Shown: positions 43,301 through 63,825, numbered from the stretch's first letter. The stretch is 64,000 bases of DNA from Coturnix japonica (GCF_001577835.2 NC_029518.1:32109462-32173461), one strand, 5' to 3'. Translations and numbers: made by a program. Notes: generated by a model from the sequence alone, not told the origin.

Positions 43301-45795
43301 AGCAAGACGCGGTTATATAGGACTCAAATCCAAAGCTGAAATAGTTTTATCTGTTTATTTGAAGAGAACGAAAAGGACGGTGGTATTAATTTTAAATAAA
43401 GTTATATTATGTAAGAATATTTTTGTCCACAGAGATCAATCAGCTTTGGGTGAACTGAAAGGATTTAAACCCATTACAGGAAACAGTGTGCAGTAGTTTA
43501 CTTCCTTCCTGTCTAAAAAGGCTTTCATTTATGAAGCATTTCTATTTTTGGAATTAAATCTCTAAGAAGATGTTTGTAAAGTTTTAAGTGTAAATTTAGG
43601 GAAGTTAAACTAAATTGCAGGAAAGAATCACCAAAGATCACTGCCTAACGAGTCTGAAGTGTTTCCAACTCTGAAAATGGACAGTGGTGTTAAACATACT
43701 GCTGGGCTGACAAATCAATACTTACTCTCTTCGGGCCTTCTCCACTTCCTTTTTGGAAGGTAGGGTGCATCCATCAAATACCAAAATTGGTTTAATTCCA
43801 AACGAGAGAAGCATTTCAACAAGTTTCATGCAGAAAGTTACATAACTGTGTCAACAAGAAGAGGGGGGAAAAAAAACAACAACTAATTTCAGTGATCAGG
43901 AATCTTAACAAGCTTTACATCTTTCCTATATCACAGGAAGATTAAGAACACATGAATGCCCATCCTTAATAAATAAATACTTGTATGGGTAATCACAGAT
44001 TGAACCTCTGATTAATCAGCTGAGGCAAGTGTTGGGTCAGCTGCGGGAGCACAGGTGAGAGTAATCTAGCTGTGCTCCTGTAAGGGGTGGACTTCGACTC
44101 CACCCCCTCTGAGACCTCATTTAAGGGCTGGCCACCACTGAGGAAGCATCTCTTGGAGATCGCTCCCTGATGGAGACTGCCTCAGCTTTCCAGCCAAGGA
44201 ATCAACATTGGTGAGTTTTCTTTACTAATAACCTTTGACTATTTACCACCATCTTGGTCAACATCTTTATATTAGCCACCCTTACAATACTTTACCTCCC
44301 AGCTTAGGTCTGAGCTGACCACGCTCTATTTTCTTTGAACAAAATGTATTAAGAATTCAAGCAGCATTCAGCTGACTCTGCTACAATAGATTGCAAGTGC
44401 TCTACATTATCTTTCCCTGGAGCCTTTTAAAAGTTTCCTTGAGTGCACTTTGGAAGAGCAATAGGGTATAAAGCTTCTAACCACGGAACTATCCAATTCT
44501 CAGTTGGTGAGTATCTATAGGCATGTATGTATATATATATACACATATATAATATATAAATTTTATAGACATATAAAAGTATTCTCCTACCCTAAACCTA
44601 CAGGCAGGCTACTGAGAACATTCAGAGATGGGACAGTCGCCCAAACTGCACTAAAAATAGAGTATGGACCAGGAGGGAATCCTGCCCTGCCTGCAGAGAT
44701 CAACCCTTACTAAAAATATCTGCAGGTGATTCCAGACTTTGCATCTTTGCATGCTTCCTCAGACCTCTCATCTCCTCACCTGTTAGTTGTATGGATGCAT
44801 ACAGCAAGATCATTTCATCAGCAGTACACAACTAACACCTAACAGCAACTATAAAATTGTTAAGACATGTTTTAAGGCACGGAGGGAATCCCTATGCTAC
44901 TGTTAAAGTGCCTAAGATAAACAATCATATGACCATGATGATTGATTCTTCCCCCCATCCGCCATTAGATGTATATAGTTCAGTTCAGCCACTCTAAAGC
45001 TGCCACTGATGGGTCATGTTTCCCTGCCTGCCAGTTTCTTTTTAATTCACTTAAAAATATATAATTTCCCAGAATTCTAAGGGATTTCCACTATTTCCAA
45101 AGACAAGCAGCAGAGCTGAATGAAACTCTGCAGTTGTTCTTATCAACAGAAGCAGGAATTAAAGTTTTGAATTGACTTTTGCCTCTAGCCAAACACTTAA
45201 TCAAAACCCCATGAATGAAGCTTAGCCCAGACTAATTAGTACTTTGATTTCTAAAAAGAAAGAGGAAAAATTAGAAGGAAACCTGAAAGATCAATTCAGC
45301 TTTCTAGAGAGAGAACAAAGGACAAGAGCTCACGCCAATCTGACCTATGCTCCAAAGCTGTACCTACAGCACGGCCACAGTTTTCACTGATGCTCTCCTT
45401 AGAAATGAGGCTACATAAAGGAAGAATTCATCTTGCAGACAAGAGCTACTGTAACTAAAAACGTAACGAGCTAAGCAATATAAATAAATAAAAAGATCCG
45501 TGCAAAATACTATTCAAAGTGTCTATCAGAGCTAAACTGGAACTGCTTTAACTTTGCTTTTAACTCAAAGACTGCCACGTAGGTGAGACCTCGGCCTGCA
45601 TAAGGGCCGGGACCGAGGGGTTGCCGTGACTTACTGGTCCGTGGGCTCTCCCCTGGCCAACTTCTCGGCGCAGCCATAGGCTCCTTTGTGCAGCCAGCAA
45701 TACGCGTCCACAGCCACCGCCTGCCCGCGGTACTTCTTCACGTGGGCGGGCTCCGCGGCCTCCTTGATGAACTGCAGCAACCCCTGGATCCCCAT
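31317..45795 (-). CDS. EXO1: EXO1, 5'-3' exonuclease/flap endonuclease of mismatch repair
   Basis: Coding exons in order are 45635-45795, 43726-43845, 42721-42844, 41926-42063, 41491-41703, 40792-40979, 39943-40039, 38064-38280, 37195-37447, 35395-35965, 34945-35049, 33269-33462 and 31317-31458. All junctions are GT-AG and the phases join without a break, giving about 840 aa (human EXO1 is 846). The start [14 protein letters not shown] keeps the Gly2 end of the FEN1/XPG family. Metal-binding acidic residues are present at D30 (AVDAYCW), D78 (VFDGC), E150 and D152 (YEADAQ), D171 and D173 (EDSDLL) and D225 (SGCDYLSS). The long C-terminal half is low in conservation but holds [12 protein letters not shown], the motif FRFFC-type exon start, and the conserved end VQRAIFQ. 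In the family this half binds MLH1 and MSH2. EXO1 acts in nuclear mismatch repair, end resection and meiosis. The start of exon 37195-37447 has a second possible acceptor upstream (near 37476). Confidence 0.97.
32893..33090 (+). mobile_element. Dimeric tRNA-type SINE with a CR1-like 3' tail
   Basis: Two tRNA-like heads lie in tandem. The first has a pol III A box TGGCGCAGTGG (32900-32910) and a B box GAGTTCGAATC (32943-32953), with an anticodon-type loop CTTGCAA between them. The second has TGGCGCAAGTGG (32961-32972) and GGCTCGAATCC (32998-33008), with a stem CTCTG/CAGAG between them. The heads run into a CR1-type 3' end, GGACTCGATGATCTCTAAGG and TCCCTTCCAACCC (33017-33049), and then four copies of an 8-bp unit AAACTATG. 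The reading is a SINE copied by CR1 machinery. It sits in the last EXO1 intron, antisense to the gene. I cannot name the family. Confidence 0.85.
43977..44291 (+). mobile_element. Solo LTR of an endogenous retrovirus-like element (fossil)
   Basis: A 305-bp block (43982-44286) begins TGTATGGG and ends CCCTTACA, which form a short inverted repeat with TG...CA ends. It is flanked by a perfect 5-bp direct repeat, ATACT (43977-43981 and 44287-44291). A TATA-like CATTTAAGG lies near 44118. No internal retroviral region is present, so this is a solo LTR in an EXO1 intron. The family is not certain; the text resembles galliform LTRs I remember. The intact target duplication suggests a moderate age. 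Confidence 0.8.
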
Positions 45796-45802
45796 AGCGC
45801 GG

Positions 45803-46330
45803 CTACGGGAAACAAAACGCGCGGCGTGAGCGCAGCCCCTGAGTAACGAGAAGGCGGCGGGCGGCTCCGGCCCGGCCTAGAAGAATCACCCACAAGTCGA
45901 TGGACAGCTTCCCATGGTCCGCCTAAGGGCGACAAGGCCGGGGCGGCCGCCTCAGCCACTCTCGCCGCCCCCTCCCCTACCTCGGCCTGCGCCGCCGCTG
46001 CCCGGGAGGGGACAAAGCAGAGAGAGGAACAACGGCTCCCAACGGCCGCAGGCCCCACGCGCCGCTGCCTCGCTAAGGGGAGAGAAGAGAAGCGGACGCG
46101 GCCCGGTTCCTCCGCCCGGTTCCGCCGCGCTCACCCGGAACGTGCGGCCGCCGGCTCCGAGCTTTTAAGCAGCGCGCGCTCTGCGCTGTGGCCCCGCCCC
46201 GGGGCGGACTACGAATCCCACAGTGATCCGCGTGGGGTAATGGCGGCGGTGCGGCTCTGGGCGCTATTTGGGTTGGCAGGACTGAGCTCCTCTGCCGCCT
46301 TCGTGTTTCCCTGCCTGGCCCTCAGCACGG
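45803..46330. promoter_or_regulatory. EXO1 CpG-island promoter and non-coding first exon
   Basis: A GC- and CpG-rich block surrounds the EXO1 start. On the minus strand, a donor GTGAGC (46129-46134) follows CGTTCCGG, and an acceptor TTTGTTTCCCGTAG ends at 45803, seven bases before the ATG. A non-coding exon ending at 46135 is therefore likely, as in human EXO1. A TTAAAAG element lies near 46164 and GC boxes (GGGGCGGGG) near 46195. ACTACGAATCCCACAGTG (46208-46225) resembles the ZNF143/THAP11 site ACTACAATTCCCAG, a hallmark of divergent housekeeping promoters. Confidence 0.65.
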
Positions 46331-46362
46331 CTATGGGAAGGGCTTTTGTTGCCTTGTGTTGA
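46240..46362 (+). other. Small ORF on the divergent side of the EXO1 promoter
   Basis: ATG at 46240 opens 40 codons ending in TGA. The translation begins MAAVRLWALFGLAGLSSSAA, which resembles a signal peptide, and it lies just outside the ZNF143-like site. It may be the start of a divergent transcript, or chance in GC-rich DNA. I find no homologue by memory. Confidence 0.25.
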
Positions 46363-46464
46363 AGTGCCGTGCATTGCTACGCGTCCCGGTGGGAGTGGTC
46401 CGTAATGGCCGCGTTGATGGTGGACTGTGGCACGGCGGCATCCAGCGCTTTTTCTGTGCGACGT

Positions 46465-46552
46465 GGTGTAGGAAACCTGCCTTGGCAGGGGGGTTGGACT
46501 CGATGATCTCTAGAGGTCCCTTTCAACTCCTACAGTTCTGTGATTCTTTTCG
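46465..46552 (+). repeat. CR1 LINE 3'-end fragment
   Basis: The text GGTTGGACTCGATGATCTCT, AGAGGTCCCTTTCAACTCC and TACAGTTCTGTGATTCT is the classic CR1 3' end, in + orientation. Confidence 0.9.
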
Positions 46553-46639
46553 GTTCGCTGCTTGTATCCCTGCTGTTGCTTTCTAATGCGTAAAGAAGTG
46601 AAAGATCTGAGAGATGAAAAGAGAATTTAAACGCGGTGT

Positions 46640-47085
46640 CTGCTGGGTTTGTAGCGCTGCTGTTCCCTGCAGAGTGGCTGTGCAGACCAGGCTGCCCAGA
46701 GCCACATCCAGCCTGGCCTTGAATGCCTCCAGGGATGGGGCATCCACAGCCTCCTTGGGCAACCTGTTCCACTGCTTCACCACCCTAAGAGTGAAAAACT
46801 TCCTCCTAATATCCACCTAAACCTCTCCTGTCTCAGTTTAAAACCTTTTCCCCCTTGTCCTATCACTATCCACCCTCATAAACAGCTGTTTCCCTCCTGT
46901 TTAAATGCTCCCTTCAAATATTGTAAGGCCACAATGAGGTCTACCCTTCTCTAAGCTAAAAAAGCCCAGTTCCCTCAACCTTTCCTCATAGGAGATGTGC
47001 TCCAGCCCTCTGATCATCTCAGTGGCCCTCCTCTGGACCTGTTCCAAGAGCTCTGCATCCTTCCTGTACTGGGGGACAAAATGCT
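46640..47085 (-). repeat. CR1 LINE, end of ORF2 plus 3' UTR region
   Basis: On the minus strand a frame reads FFTLRVVKQWNRLPKEAVDA, then PSLEAFKARLDVALG, the conserved C-terminus of CR1 ORF2. The upstream part (towards 47085) carries CR1 text such as GGCCCTCCTCTGGACCTGTT on the + strand. It faces the opposite way from the neighbouring CR1 tail at 46465. Confidence 0.92.
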
Positions 47086-47160
47086 GGGGTGAATGTCAGA
47101 ACTGGTGCTCCAAGTCAGAATTTCAAGTCTATATTTATGTATCACTATAAATGACTACAT

Positions 47161-47211
47161 TAAAAAAAACAAAAACAAAACCAAAAAAACACAAAAACCA
47201 AAAAAACCAAA
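47161..47211. repeat. A/C-rich simple repeat
   Basis: A stretch of A runs separated by single or double C, directly beyond the CR1 fragment. Confidence 0.8.
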
Positions 47212-47582
47212 GCCCTGAGCATCCGCATCTCATACCCAGAACTGACTGTGATAGTCAAACCACACATATGGAAAAAGGCACAAAGCTAACATTTCTATTT
47301 TGGAGATGTAGTTAATGGTTTTGGACCTCTCGTGCATGGGAGTGACTTCCTATGTAACCATCTGCTAATTCAGCTGCTTTATTTCATTCTGCCTATTTGA
47401 CACATTAAACACATCAGCTGTAGTTTGATAGCTGGCACGCGGTCTGCACATCCTGCAAACTGGGGCAGCAAGGGGCTCTATAGCACTCTACAGGGATGGA
47501 GGAAGAATCAAATATTGTACTTTTCGTGATAATTCAGAGTTTGGATATCGGGCCATTTTGTGATTACAGACAGGAAATGAAT

Positions 47583-47641
47583 TATTTCTATATCTCATAT
47601 AGAAATACCTATATCTCATATAGGTGCACAAAAGTGCACCT
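47583..47641. repeat. Cluster of three adjoining hairpins
   Basis: Hairpin 1 (47583-47607) has an 11-bp perfect stem TATTTCTATAT around a CTC loop. Hairpin 2 (47607-47625) has an 8-bp stem ACCTATAT, again with a CTC loop. Hairpin 3 (47622-47641) has an 8-bp stem AGGTGCAC around AAAA. The first two share the core CTATATCTCATATAG. Confidence 0.9.
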
Positions 47642-47649
47642 GTAGGAAT

Positions 47650-50600
47650 ATGTGGGCGATATGCACTAGTATTCAGTTTGTTAAAAGTATCTTCAATCAG
47701 ATTGTATCAATAATGCTAGTAAAGTCCTTAAAAACCTGTATTATCTAAGTTAACATTGTAACAGATGCCTGCTTTCACCAGTCAACTGTTAAATTTCTAA
47801 TGCCATTTGCAGACCTCTGCACAGGTACAGAGGGGAACAGAAGAGCAGCCATATCAATTTCCTGTATCAGAGTAACATTTACTTCACTGTCAGAGGTTTG
47901 GCATCTGGGCTGGTCACGATTTGTTCACTGCTGGGTGCACACGGCTTATGGAATCATTTTCCATTGAAAAGATGAGTGAATACGATTCTGACATTCCATT
48001 CTTGACCAAATCTTACTCTATTTGCTGGAAGTCTGCTGAGGTAAGGCCCATGCCCATCAACTTCATGAGAATGCAGCTATGGAATAAACACAGTTCTGCT
48101 AAGTAATACCTTGTGAAGCTCATTGATCTTAAAAGGAAAAAAAACAACAAAACAACAGCCCAGCTTAGAAGTATTTGAAATAGATGTCTGTCAGAGCAAA
48201 GAACATCTGACCTCTCTGTGTCCTTGATTCTTCCAGCAAAAGCAAAAGAACATGAACCTACTTGTTACACGTTGCCAGTGATTAGCAGAAGCAACCTGCT
48301 CATGAGTAATCCTATGGAAATGAGCACTGACCTATAATTGATGTGATCCTTACTGCCAGTGGGAACCCAGTGTCTGCCATCCAAATGTGTTGCCAATGTT
48401 TTGATTTGGTCATCTGCCTCACTGGTGTGAGTTCTGCAACTTCATTTTGAATACGTGAGCAGTGATTCTTGGCTGTGAGGAGCTCTCCTCCCAGATAACC
48501 AGATGCAGGGTTGTTTTTTTGTTTGTTTGGTGGAACCATTGGCACAAACAGATTCCAAGTGAAATAATAGCATTGTGGCTAGTTACACTTTACCTAATGG
48601 TTTCTTTTTTTAGGAGGAAATAAAGGTATAAGTGATGGCAAAAGGATGTTGTGGAATAATCACATACTTTCATCTTCGCTAATTACATCAGCTATTCCGT
48701 GTTCTGGTGTGGCTGTAGTGCTTTTGACAATTGGTTTTGATCTCTAGAAATGGATGTCAGCACAGAGAACAAAAGTTCACTAAGCACGTAGTATACCAGC
48801 ACATATGTTATCTTCCCTTCTGTGATCTCTGCATCGTGAAATTATACATCGAGGTGCAGGTGAAGAAGTCTCTGTGCCAGCAGTTGCAGGACTCAGCCTG
48901 CCCACTAGAGACTTGCTAGTTCAGGGTCCAGAGTGAAACCCAGCACAGTGGTCAGTTCAGTTTCACTTTTGAATGCACCGAATTGGGAACAGCTCACTCT
49001 CCCTTTCTTTGTAGGTAGATCTTCAAACTACTCCTACAGAAATTGCTGCCAGCTAAAATACCGAGTATTTTTTAAACCTCACAATAATATCTGCTTATCT
49101 ACAATACAGAAAACGTAGAGCCTGTTACAGGGTTCAATTATTTCTTATTTGCATGGACCTCCTCCTTATGGAGAAGACAACAAACAGGTAAAGTTTCCAG
49201 TGCATTCCTCCCTACTTGCAGGTGTTTCTCTGTTGGAGGAGAACAGATGTTCAAATCCCTTGGAAAGATGTGTGTTTTGCTATAAAGCCCCATATACCCT
49301 TCTAGTCTGTATTACTGTAACATTTTTCTTCTGCAGTACCTATGTGTTACCCAGAAAACCATAAACCAGTCCCAGGTCACTGGTTTCCTCTGCTCTGTCT
49401 GAGCCTGCCAAGAACCTGAGCTATGCCTGCACGATTTTCTCCCAGTTAGGGAATCATACAGAGCTAAGTATCTAGATGTTTTTAAAACAGCATATAGTAC
49501 TGTTAACAGTATGATTCAATCATTAACAGGAAATTGCAGAGATGCAAACAAACTGGTTTGGCAGATGATGGGAAAGGAACAGCTGTGTCATCATATTTAA
49601 GCTGAACATCTGAGGCAAAAGAAACCTGATTCCTAAGGCAGCTGAGCAGCACCTAGGAGGTGTTGTTGTAGACTTCCTTAATTTGGTGTTGAGCCTCACT
49701 GTGCTTCAGGTAAGTTATGCCTAGACTTATGTAGATGGCTTGTGCTGCTTTTTACAGGTGGGCTGTTTTTCTCTGATAAAAAGGAATTCTGAATAATACT
49801 TATTTTCTCCACATTTCTGGTAGTGCAGACAGTGAACTAGCAGATAAAGCCTATGTCTTGGGGAAACCTAGGGAAGAATGAATAATGTGCTGATGTGGAT
49901 AAAAGCTTATTTTAAGCTGGAAACTCTAGTGTAATGACTGAAGATCCTTTAAAACAAGCAAGCTTTATGGCAGCATGTCAAGTGTAGGTTGTAAAATATC
50001 TTTGCTGGTTACTGCTCCTTCAGATTTGTTGACAAATGTCTGGCACAGTAGTGGAAGGAAGCTCCATATAGGTAAGTATAGATGCTGTAACACATGCTCT
50101 AAGGCCAAGTCCGGTAGGCAGGTTCTTGCAGTTTTTCAGCTTTTTCACTCTTCTGTGGCTATATCTCACATCCTCTGTATTTCTGCAGGTGATGTGATGA
50201 TAAAGGCAGGACAGACAACAGCAAAGCCTGTTAATGTACTTGTTTACAAACTCCTCAACTGGCCTATGTTATGTGAAGCTTTTAACTGACGGAATTGAAA
50301 GTACCCTTTTCTTCTGCTTTCCCCAACTTATTTATTCATTTTACTTGATTATGTGTAAGACTGTTTTTTCTATGAGTGTGATGCCTTCAGACCTGAAAGC
50401 TCTGTTAGTATCTTGCTGAACTACAGCTTTCCAAAAAATGTCATATTTACTGACACCTTAAAAGTATCTTAGTTCTCTCGAGGAGAAAGGAAATGTGAAA
50501 ACTAAAGAGAGTTGTTCCACAATGGACTTGTATACATTTGTGATGATGTCACAGTAATTCAGCCTGGAGAAGAGCCAGAGGTAGACCATCGCAGCACTCA

Positions 50601-51130
50601 ATTTTTATCAGCCTGTCTATTCTAGACAAACATAGAGATGGTCTGCGCTGACATAACCTCTAGTTTTGAAAGCACGTGGATAATGGAAAGATACTTTGCT
50701 CAAGTCAATGAGATGCAGATGTTACTTCAAATTTTCTTAGAATTTTCTTGATGTTTCATGGTTGAACAAAAAAAGGAACACTTGGTTAGGAAAATGTTTA
50801 TTTAAAATATTTATGCTCAGAACTAGTGATTCTTTGGTGTCACATAATATGATCAAATAATCTTTGTTCTTTCTTTGGGCCTCCTTTATTCCCCATAATC
50901 TGCCATTTCCCTGGCCCTGTTATTCTGGGAGAATCCCCTCTTTCAGAAAAACTGTATCAATTACATCTAGCCACACAAAGTCCCCCGTTCCTTTTTTGTG
51001 TTTCTTGAACGTACTTTCATTCTTTGTACTACTTGGAGTTAAATTAGAACAAGTTAATTGGTAACTGATTTTTCTAGCAGCAGCTGTTCTACACACATCT
51101 ATTTCCATTTGTAAGTAATCTAAAGTCTGT
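47650..51130. other. Intergenic stretch upstream of the amidohydrolase-like gene
   Basis: I saw no coding exon with a family match. Non-coding 5' exons of the gene at 51199 may lie here or in the CpG island at 46.2 kb, because an acceptor precedes its start codon. Confidence 0.4.
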
Positions 51131-51198
51131 CTTTTACTTTTATGCAGGTACTGCCATACTCTTTTTTTTGCTGAGTCTTCCAGCAGGAACTGAAAACT

Positions 51199-52149
51199 AT
51201 GTATCTGTTCCTCCTTTCCATTCTATATTTGCCTCTGAAACCCACTAGCAGCCAAGAAGTTATATTTGGCCATAACCATTTCACTGAGTATCAAGTGGGC
51301 AACATGAACCTGATCCTCTCTGTCCCACATGGTGGGTCAATGGAACCTGAAGACATCCCTGACCGAGAGGCTGGCTGTTGGGATGCAGAGACATCTTCTT
51401 GTATTTTCTCTCATGAGTGTCCTCCTGGAAGCATTCAAAATTATGACAAGTGTAAAGTATCTACCAAACAAGACAGATACACAATAGAAGTGGCTCAGGC
51501 TCTTGCTGAGGAAATCAACAAAATTACTGATGGTTTCTTTCCACATATTGTTTTAAACCACTTACAGAGGTTCAAGATGGATGCCAACAGGGAAAAGGAA
51601 GAGGCCACCTTTGGAGTTCCCCAAGCAGAACAGGCCTGGGAGGATTACATGGGGTTTTTGACCACTGCAAAATCACAGATGACAGGGGGCCTGATTCTGG
51701 ATATCCATGGACAAGCACATCCCGAACAGTGGATAGAATTAGGTTATACACTTTCAAAAACTTCTCTTAACTCGGGTGACATTTCTGCTTCAAATTCCTC
51801 CATTAGACATCTGTCCAATCAGCTAGTTGGTGTGTCTTTTGAGACTTTGCTTGCAGGGAACAGAAGTTTGGGTAAATATATTGAAGAACAAAATAACAGT
51901 TACATTTGTGTGCCTTCTCTATCCAATCCAAGCCCCAAAAATGGGAACTATTATAGTGGTGGATATATAACGCAGACTTTCGGCTCCCGACATTCTGGTG
52001 TTGTTGATGCTATTCAGATTGAACTGCCACAGTGGGTGAGGGCACCTAAAGAACTTCCCAAATTCTGTAAAGCACTAGCAAAGGCTGTAATGAAATTCTG
52101 GCAAACTAACTACTGCAGCCAGCTCAAGCACGGGTTTCTGCCGTGCTGA
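51199..52149 (+). CDS. Secreted N-formylglutamate amidohydrolase-like protein
   Basis: This is a single-exon frame of 316 aa. An in-frame TGA at 51172-51174 fixes ATG 51199 as the start, and an acceptor (ttacttttatgcag, ending 51147) shows that a 5' UTR exon lies upstream. Residues 1-18 (MYLFLLSILYLPLKPTSS) look like a signal peptide. The body carries the motifs I associate with the N-formylglutamate amidohydrolase family (Pfam PF05013): SVPHGG with H44, D92 before the RYTIEVA helix, the RFKMDANRE block (124-132), LDIHGQ with D168 and H170, SRHSG with H265, and IQIELP with E275. The bacterial family members are zinc-dependent and cleave N-formylglutamate in histidine breakdown (HutG). Paired cysteines (60, 68, 74, 85) and several N-glycosylation sites fit a secreted form. 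All expected metal and catalytic positions seem kept, so an active enzyme is likely, but the substrate in a bird is unknown. The gene is convergent with WDR64. Confidence 0.85.
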   Translation: MYLFLLSILYLPLKPTSSQEVIFGHNHFTEYQVGNMNLILSVPHGGSMEPEDIPDREAGCWDAETSSCIFSHECPPGSIQNYDKCKVSTKQDRYTIEVAQALAEEINKITDGFFPHIVLNHLQRFKMDANREKEEATFGVPQAEQAWEDYMGFLTTAKSQMTGGLILDIHGQAHPEQWIELGYTLSKTSLNSGDISASNSSIRHLSNQLVGVSFETLLAGNRSLGKYIEEQNNSYICVPSLSNPSPKNGNYYSGGYITQTFGSRHSGVVDAIQIELPQWVRAPKELPKFCKALAKAVMKFWQTNYCSQLKHGFLPC

Positions 52150-52381
52150 AAAATGTTGTCTTAATTAAGATACCTTTCCATAATATAGTAATGATCTGGA
52201 ACAACTGATATACCTAAAACACTTAAACCTGAAATACAAGTGTGGATGCTAGAGAAAAATAGCCTCATAAGCTTTTCTGTTTTTAATTTCTTTCCTGTAG
52301 CATCCTTTGTTCTCTAGGATACAATAAGCGTCTGTTCTAGTTAATTCTGTGTAGTCCAGTGCATTAGTAGATTGCCTATTC

Positions 52382-52387
52382 AATAAA
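52382..52387 (+). terminator. Poly(A) signal of the amidohydrolase-like gene
   Basis: AATAAA lies 233 bp after the stop codon at 52149. Confidence 0.65.
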
Positions 52388-53019
52388 ATTGGGTCTCTCT
52401 GCTTTTCTTCTGATACGAAAAACAAAAGAATGAATTCATTCAGTACTTCAAGGCAGATGTTTAGCCACTAGCTGGGAAGCACGGCCACAGCACACATAGC
52501 AGTTACTTAAGATGATGAACGCCTTAATCACCTCACTTTTTTCATCCTTTTTCCAGACTTTTATTGCTGAGCAGGACATAATATGGTGTGGGATATCTCT
52601 GGTCAGTTCATGTCAGCCATACCAGATGTGGTCTCTCCTATCCTGTAAATTGGGAGTGGGGAAAAGAAACAGCTTGATGACACAGGCAACTCTTAGCAAT
52701 AGCCACAACACTGTTGTGTTATTGTGCTTTTTAAATCACAACTCAAAACACAGCAGCATGTGGAATGCTATGAAGAAAACTAGCTTAATCCTAGCCAGAA
52801 TTAGAGCATTTTTACTCTCCAGAGACATTTGCATGCCAGCAATAGAAGTATTTTTTGCAGATTTATGGCCCTGAATCTTTAAAAGCAGTCAATCACAGTA
52901 AGGTGCTTTTCATTCTTAACTATCAAGACGTGGAGCAAGTTGGGCTTTTCTGTAAGTGTCTTGTTATAATCATGTTACAATTTTTTCACTGCTTGAAGAA
53001 CTGGGATGGATGTAGAGAT

Positions 53020-53025
53020 TTTATT
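53020..53025 (-). terminator. WDR64 poly(A) signal candidate
   Basis: TTTATT on the + strand (AATAAA on the minus strand) lies 54 bp beyond the WDR64 stop. A second one is at 52560-52565. Confidence 0.45.
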
Positions 53026-53078
53026 TCCATATGCTCAAGGAACCTGCTAAACTACTTGCCTTAAGATGAACGTAATAT

Positions 53079-62922
<9,844 letters not shown>

Positions 62923-63320
62923 CTCAAATTCAATGATAAATTCAATGTAGTGGTCACACCGTTTTCAGAGTTCCTGCTGTGATTTGACTTCCCCAAAGCT
63001 AGACATTCACTGGCAGCAAGGCATAGCATGAATGTCTATTTCATTGAGCAGCTACAAGGCTTAGGAATATTCTGCTTTCAGAGCATGCTTCCTTTGCTGA
63101 ATATATTTAGCCTAAAAACAGATTTCAGGGGACCACGTTTGTTGTTATTAAGAAAATCTGCTTTCAAGCAGAGGATAAACAAAAGGGGTTTCAGAAGAAT
63201 CTAGAGGATCTACTTCTTGCAAATGCATTAACTCCCTACTCCCTTTGCACAGCTTTAACTCTTAAGCACTTGGCTGCCTGTTTTTTGTTTTTTTTTTTCT
63301 GTTGTTTAGGGACATAGAGA

Positions 63321-63825
63321 AGGGCTGCTCCAAAAATAGTTAATCCTATTTTATTATGATGGTACGTGACATCAGAAGCAGATGTTGGTGGTATGACAGT
63401 AGAGGTTGAACCTTCCCACCAGTATTCCGTTACATGTTATTTGCCACGTGACAGATGGCAGCAGAGATGCAGTCTGGCAAAATGGTGGCTGACATGGATG
63501 TGCATACAAAGAAAAAATGTGTCATTTAATTCTTCCACATGGAAAAAAAGGCACCCATTGACGTTCAGTGGCACAGTGAGGTGGTGGGTGATGTGTTTTG
63601 GCAGTGGTGACAGCAATATGAAGACAAGCCATGTTCCAGTGAGCCAAGAAGATTTTCCCTAAGTGCAGCACGCAGGCTCTTGATCATCACTAATGGTGGT
63701 GAATATGTTGAAAAATAGTGTTTTGTCACTGAGAATTTCCTCTATGAAATAGTATTATCACACTCTTTGAATATATTATCATTTCTATGGAAATAAGTAT
63801 GAGGCACTACTTCTGGAGCAACCTA
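63321..63825 (+). mobile_element. Mariner (Galluhop-like), both ends kept, internally deleted
   Basis: The 5' end AGGGCTGCTCCAAAAATAGT and the 3' end, which reads AGGTTGCTCCAGAAGTAGTG on the reverse strand, form an imperfect terminal inverted repeat. The non-coding leader and the first transposase text are collinear with the fragment at 12104. After about 0.3 kb it jumps to the 3' flank (ATTTCTATGGAAATAAGTAT near the end). At about 0.5 kb it has lost more than half of a usual 1.2-1.3 kb element and cannot encode a transposase. Mariners duplicate TA, but I do not see a clean TA on both sides. Confidence 0.88.

Noticed and set aside
45738-46058. Minus-strand 106-codon frame upstream of EXO1
   Set aside because: It is a GC-rich reading across the CpG island that overlaps the real EXO1 start in another frame.
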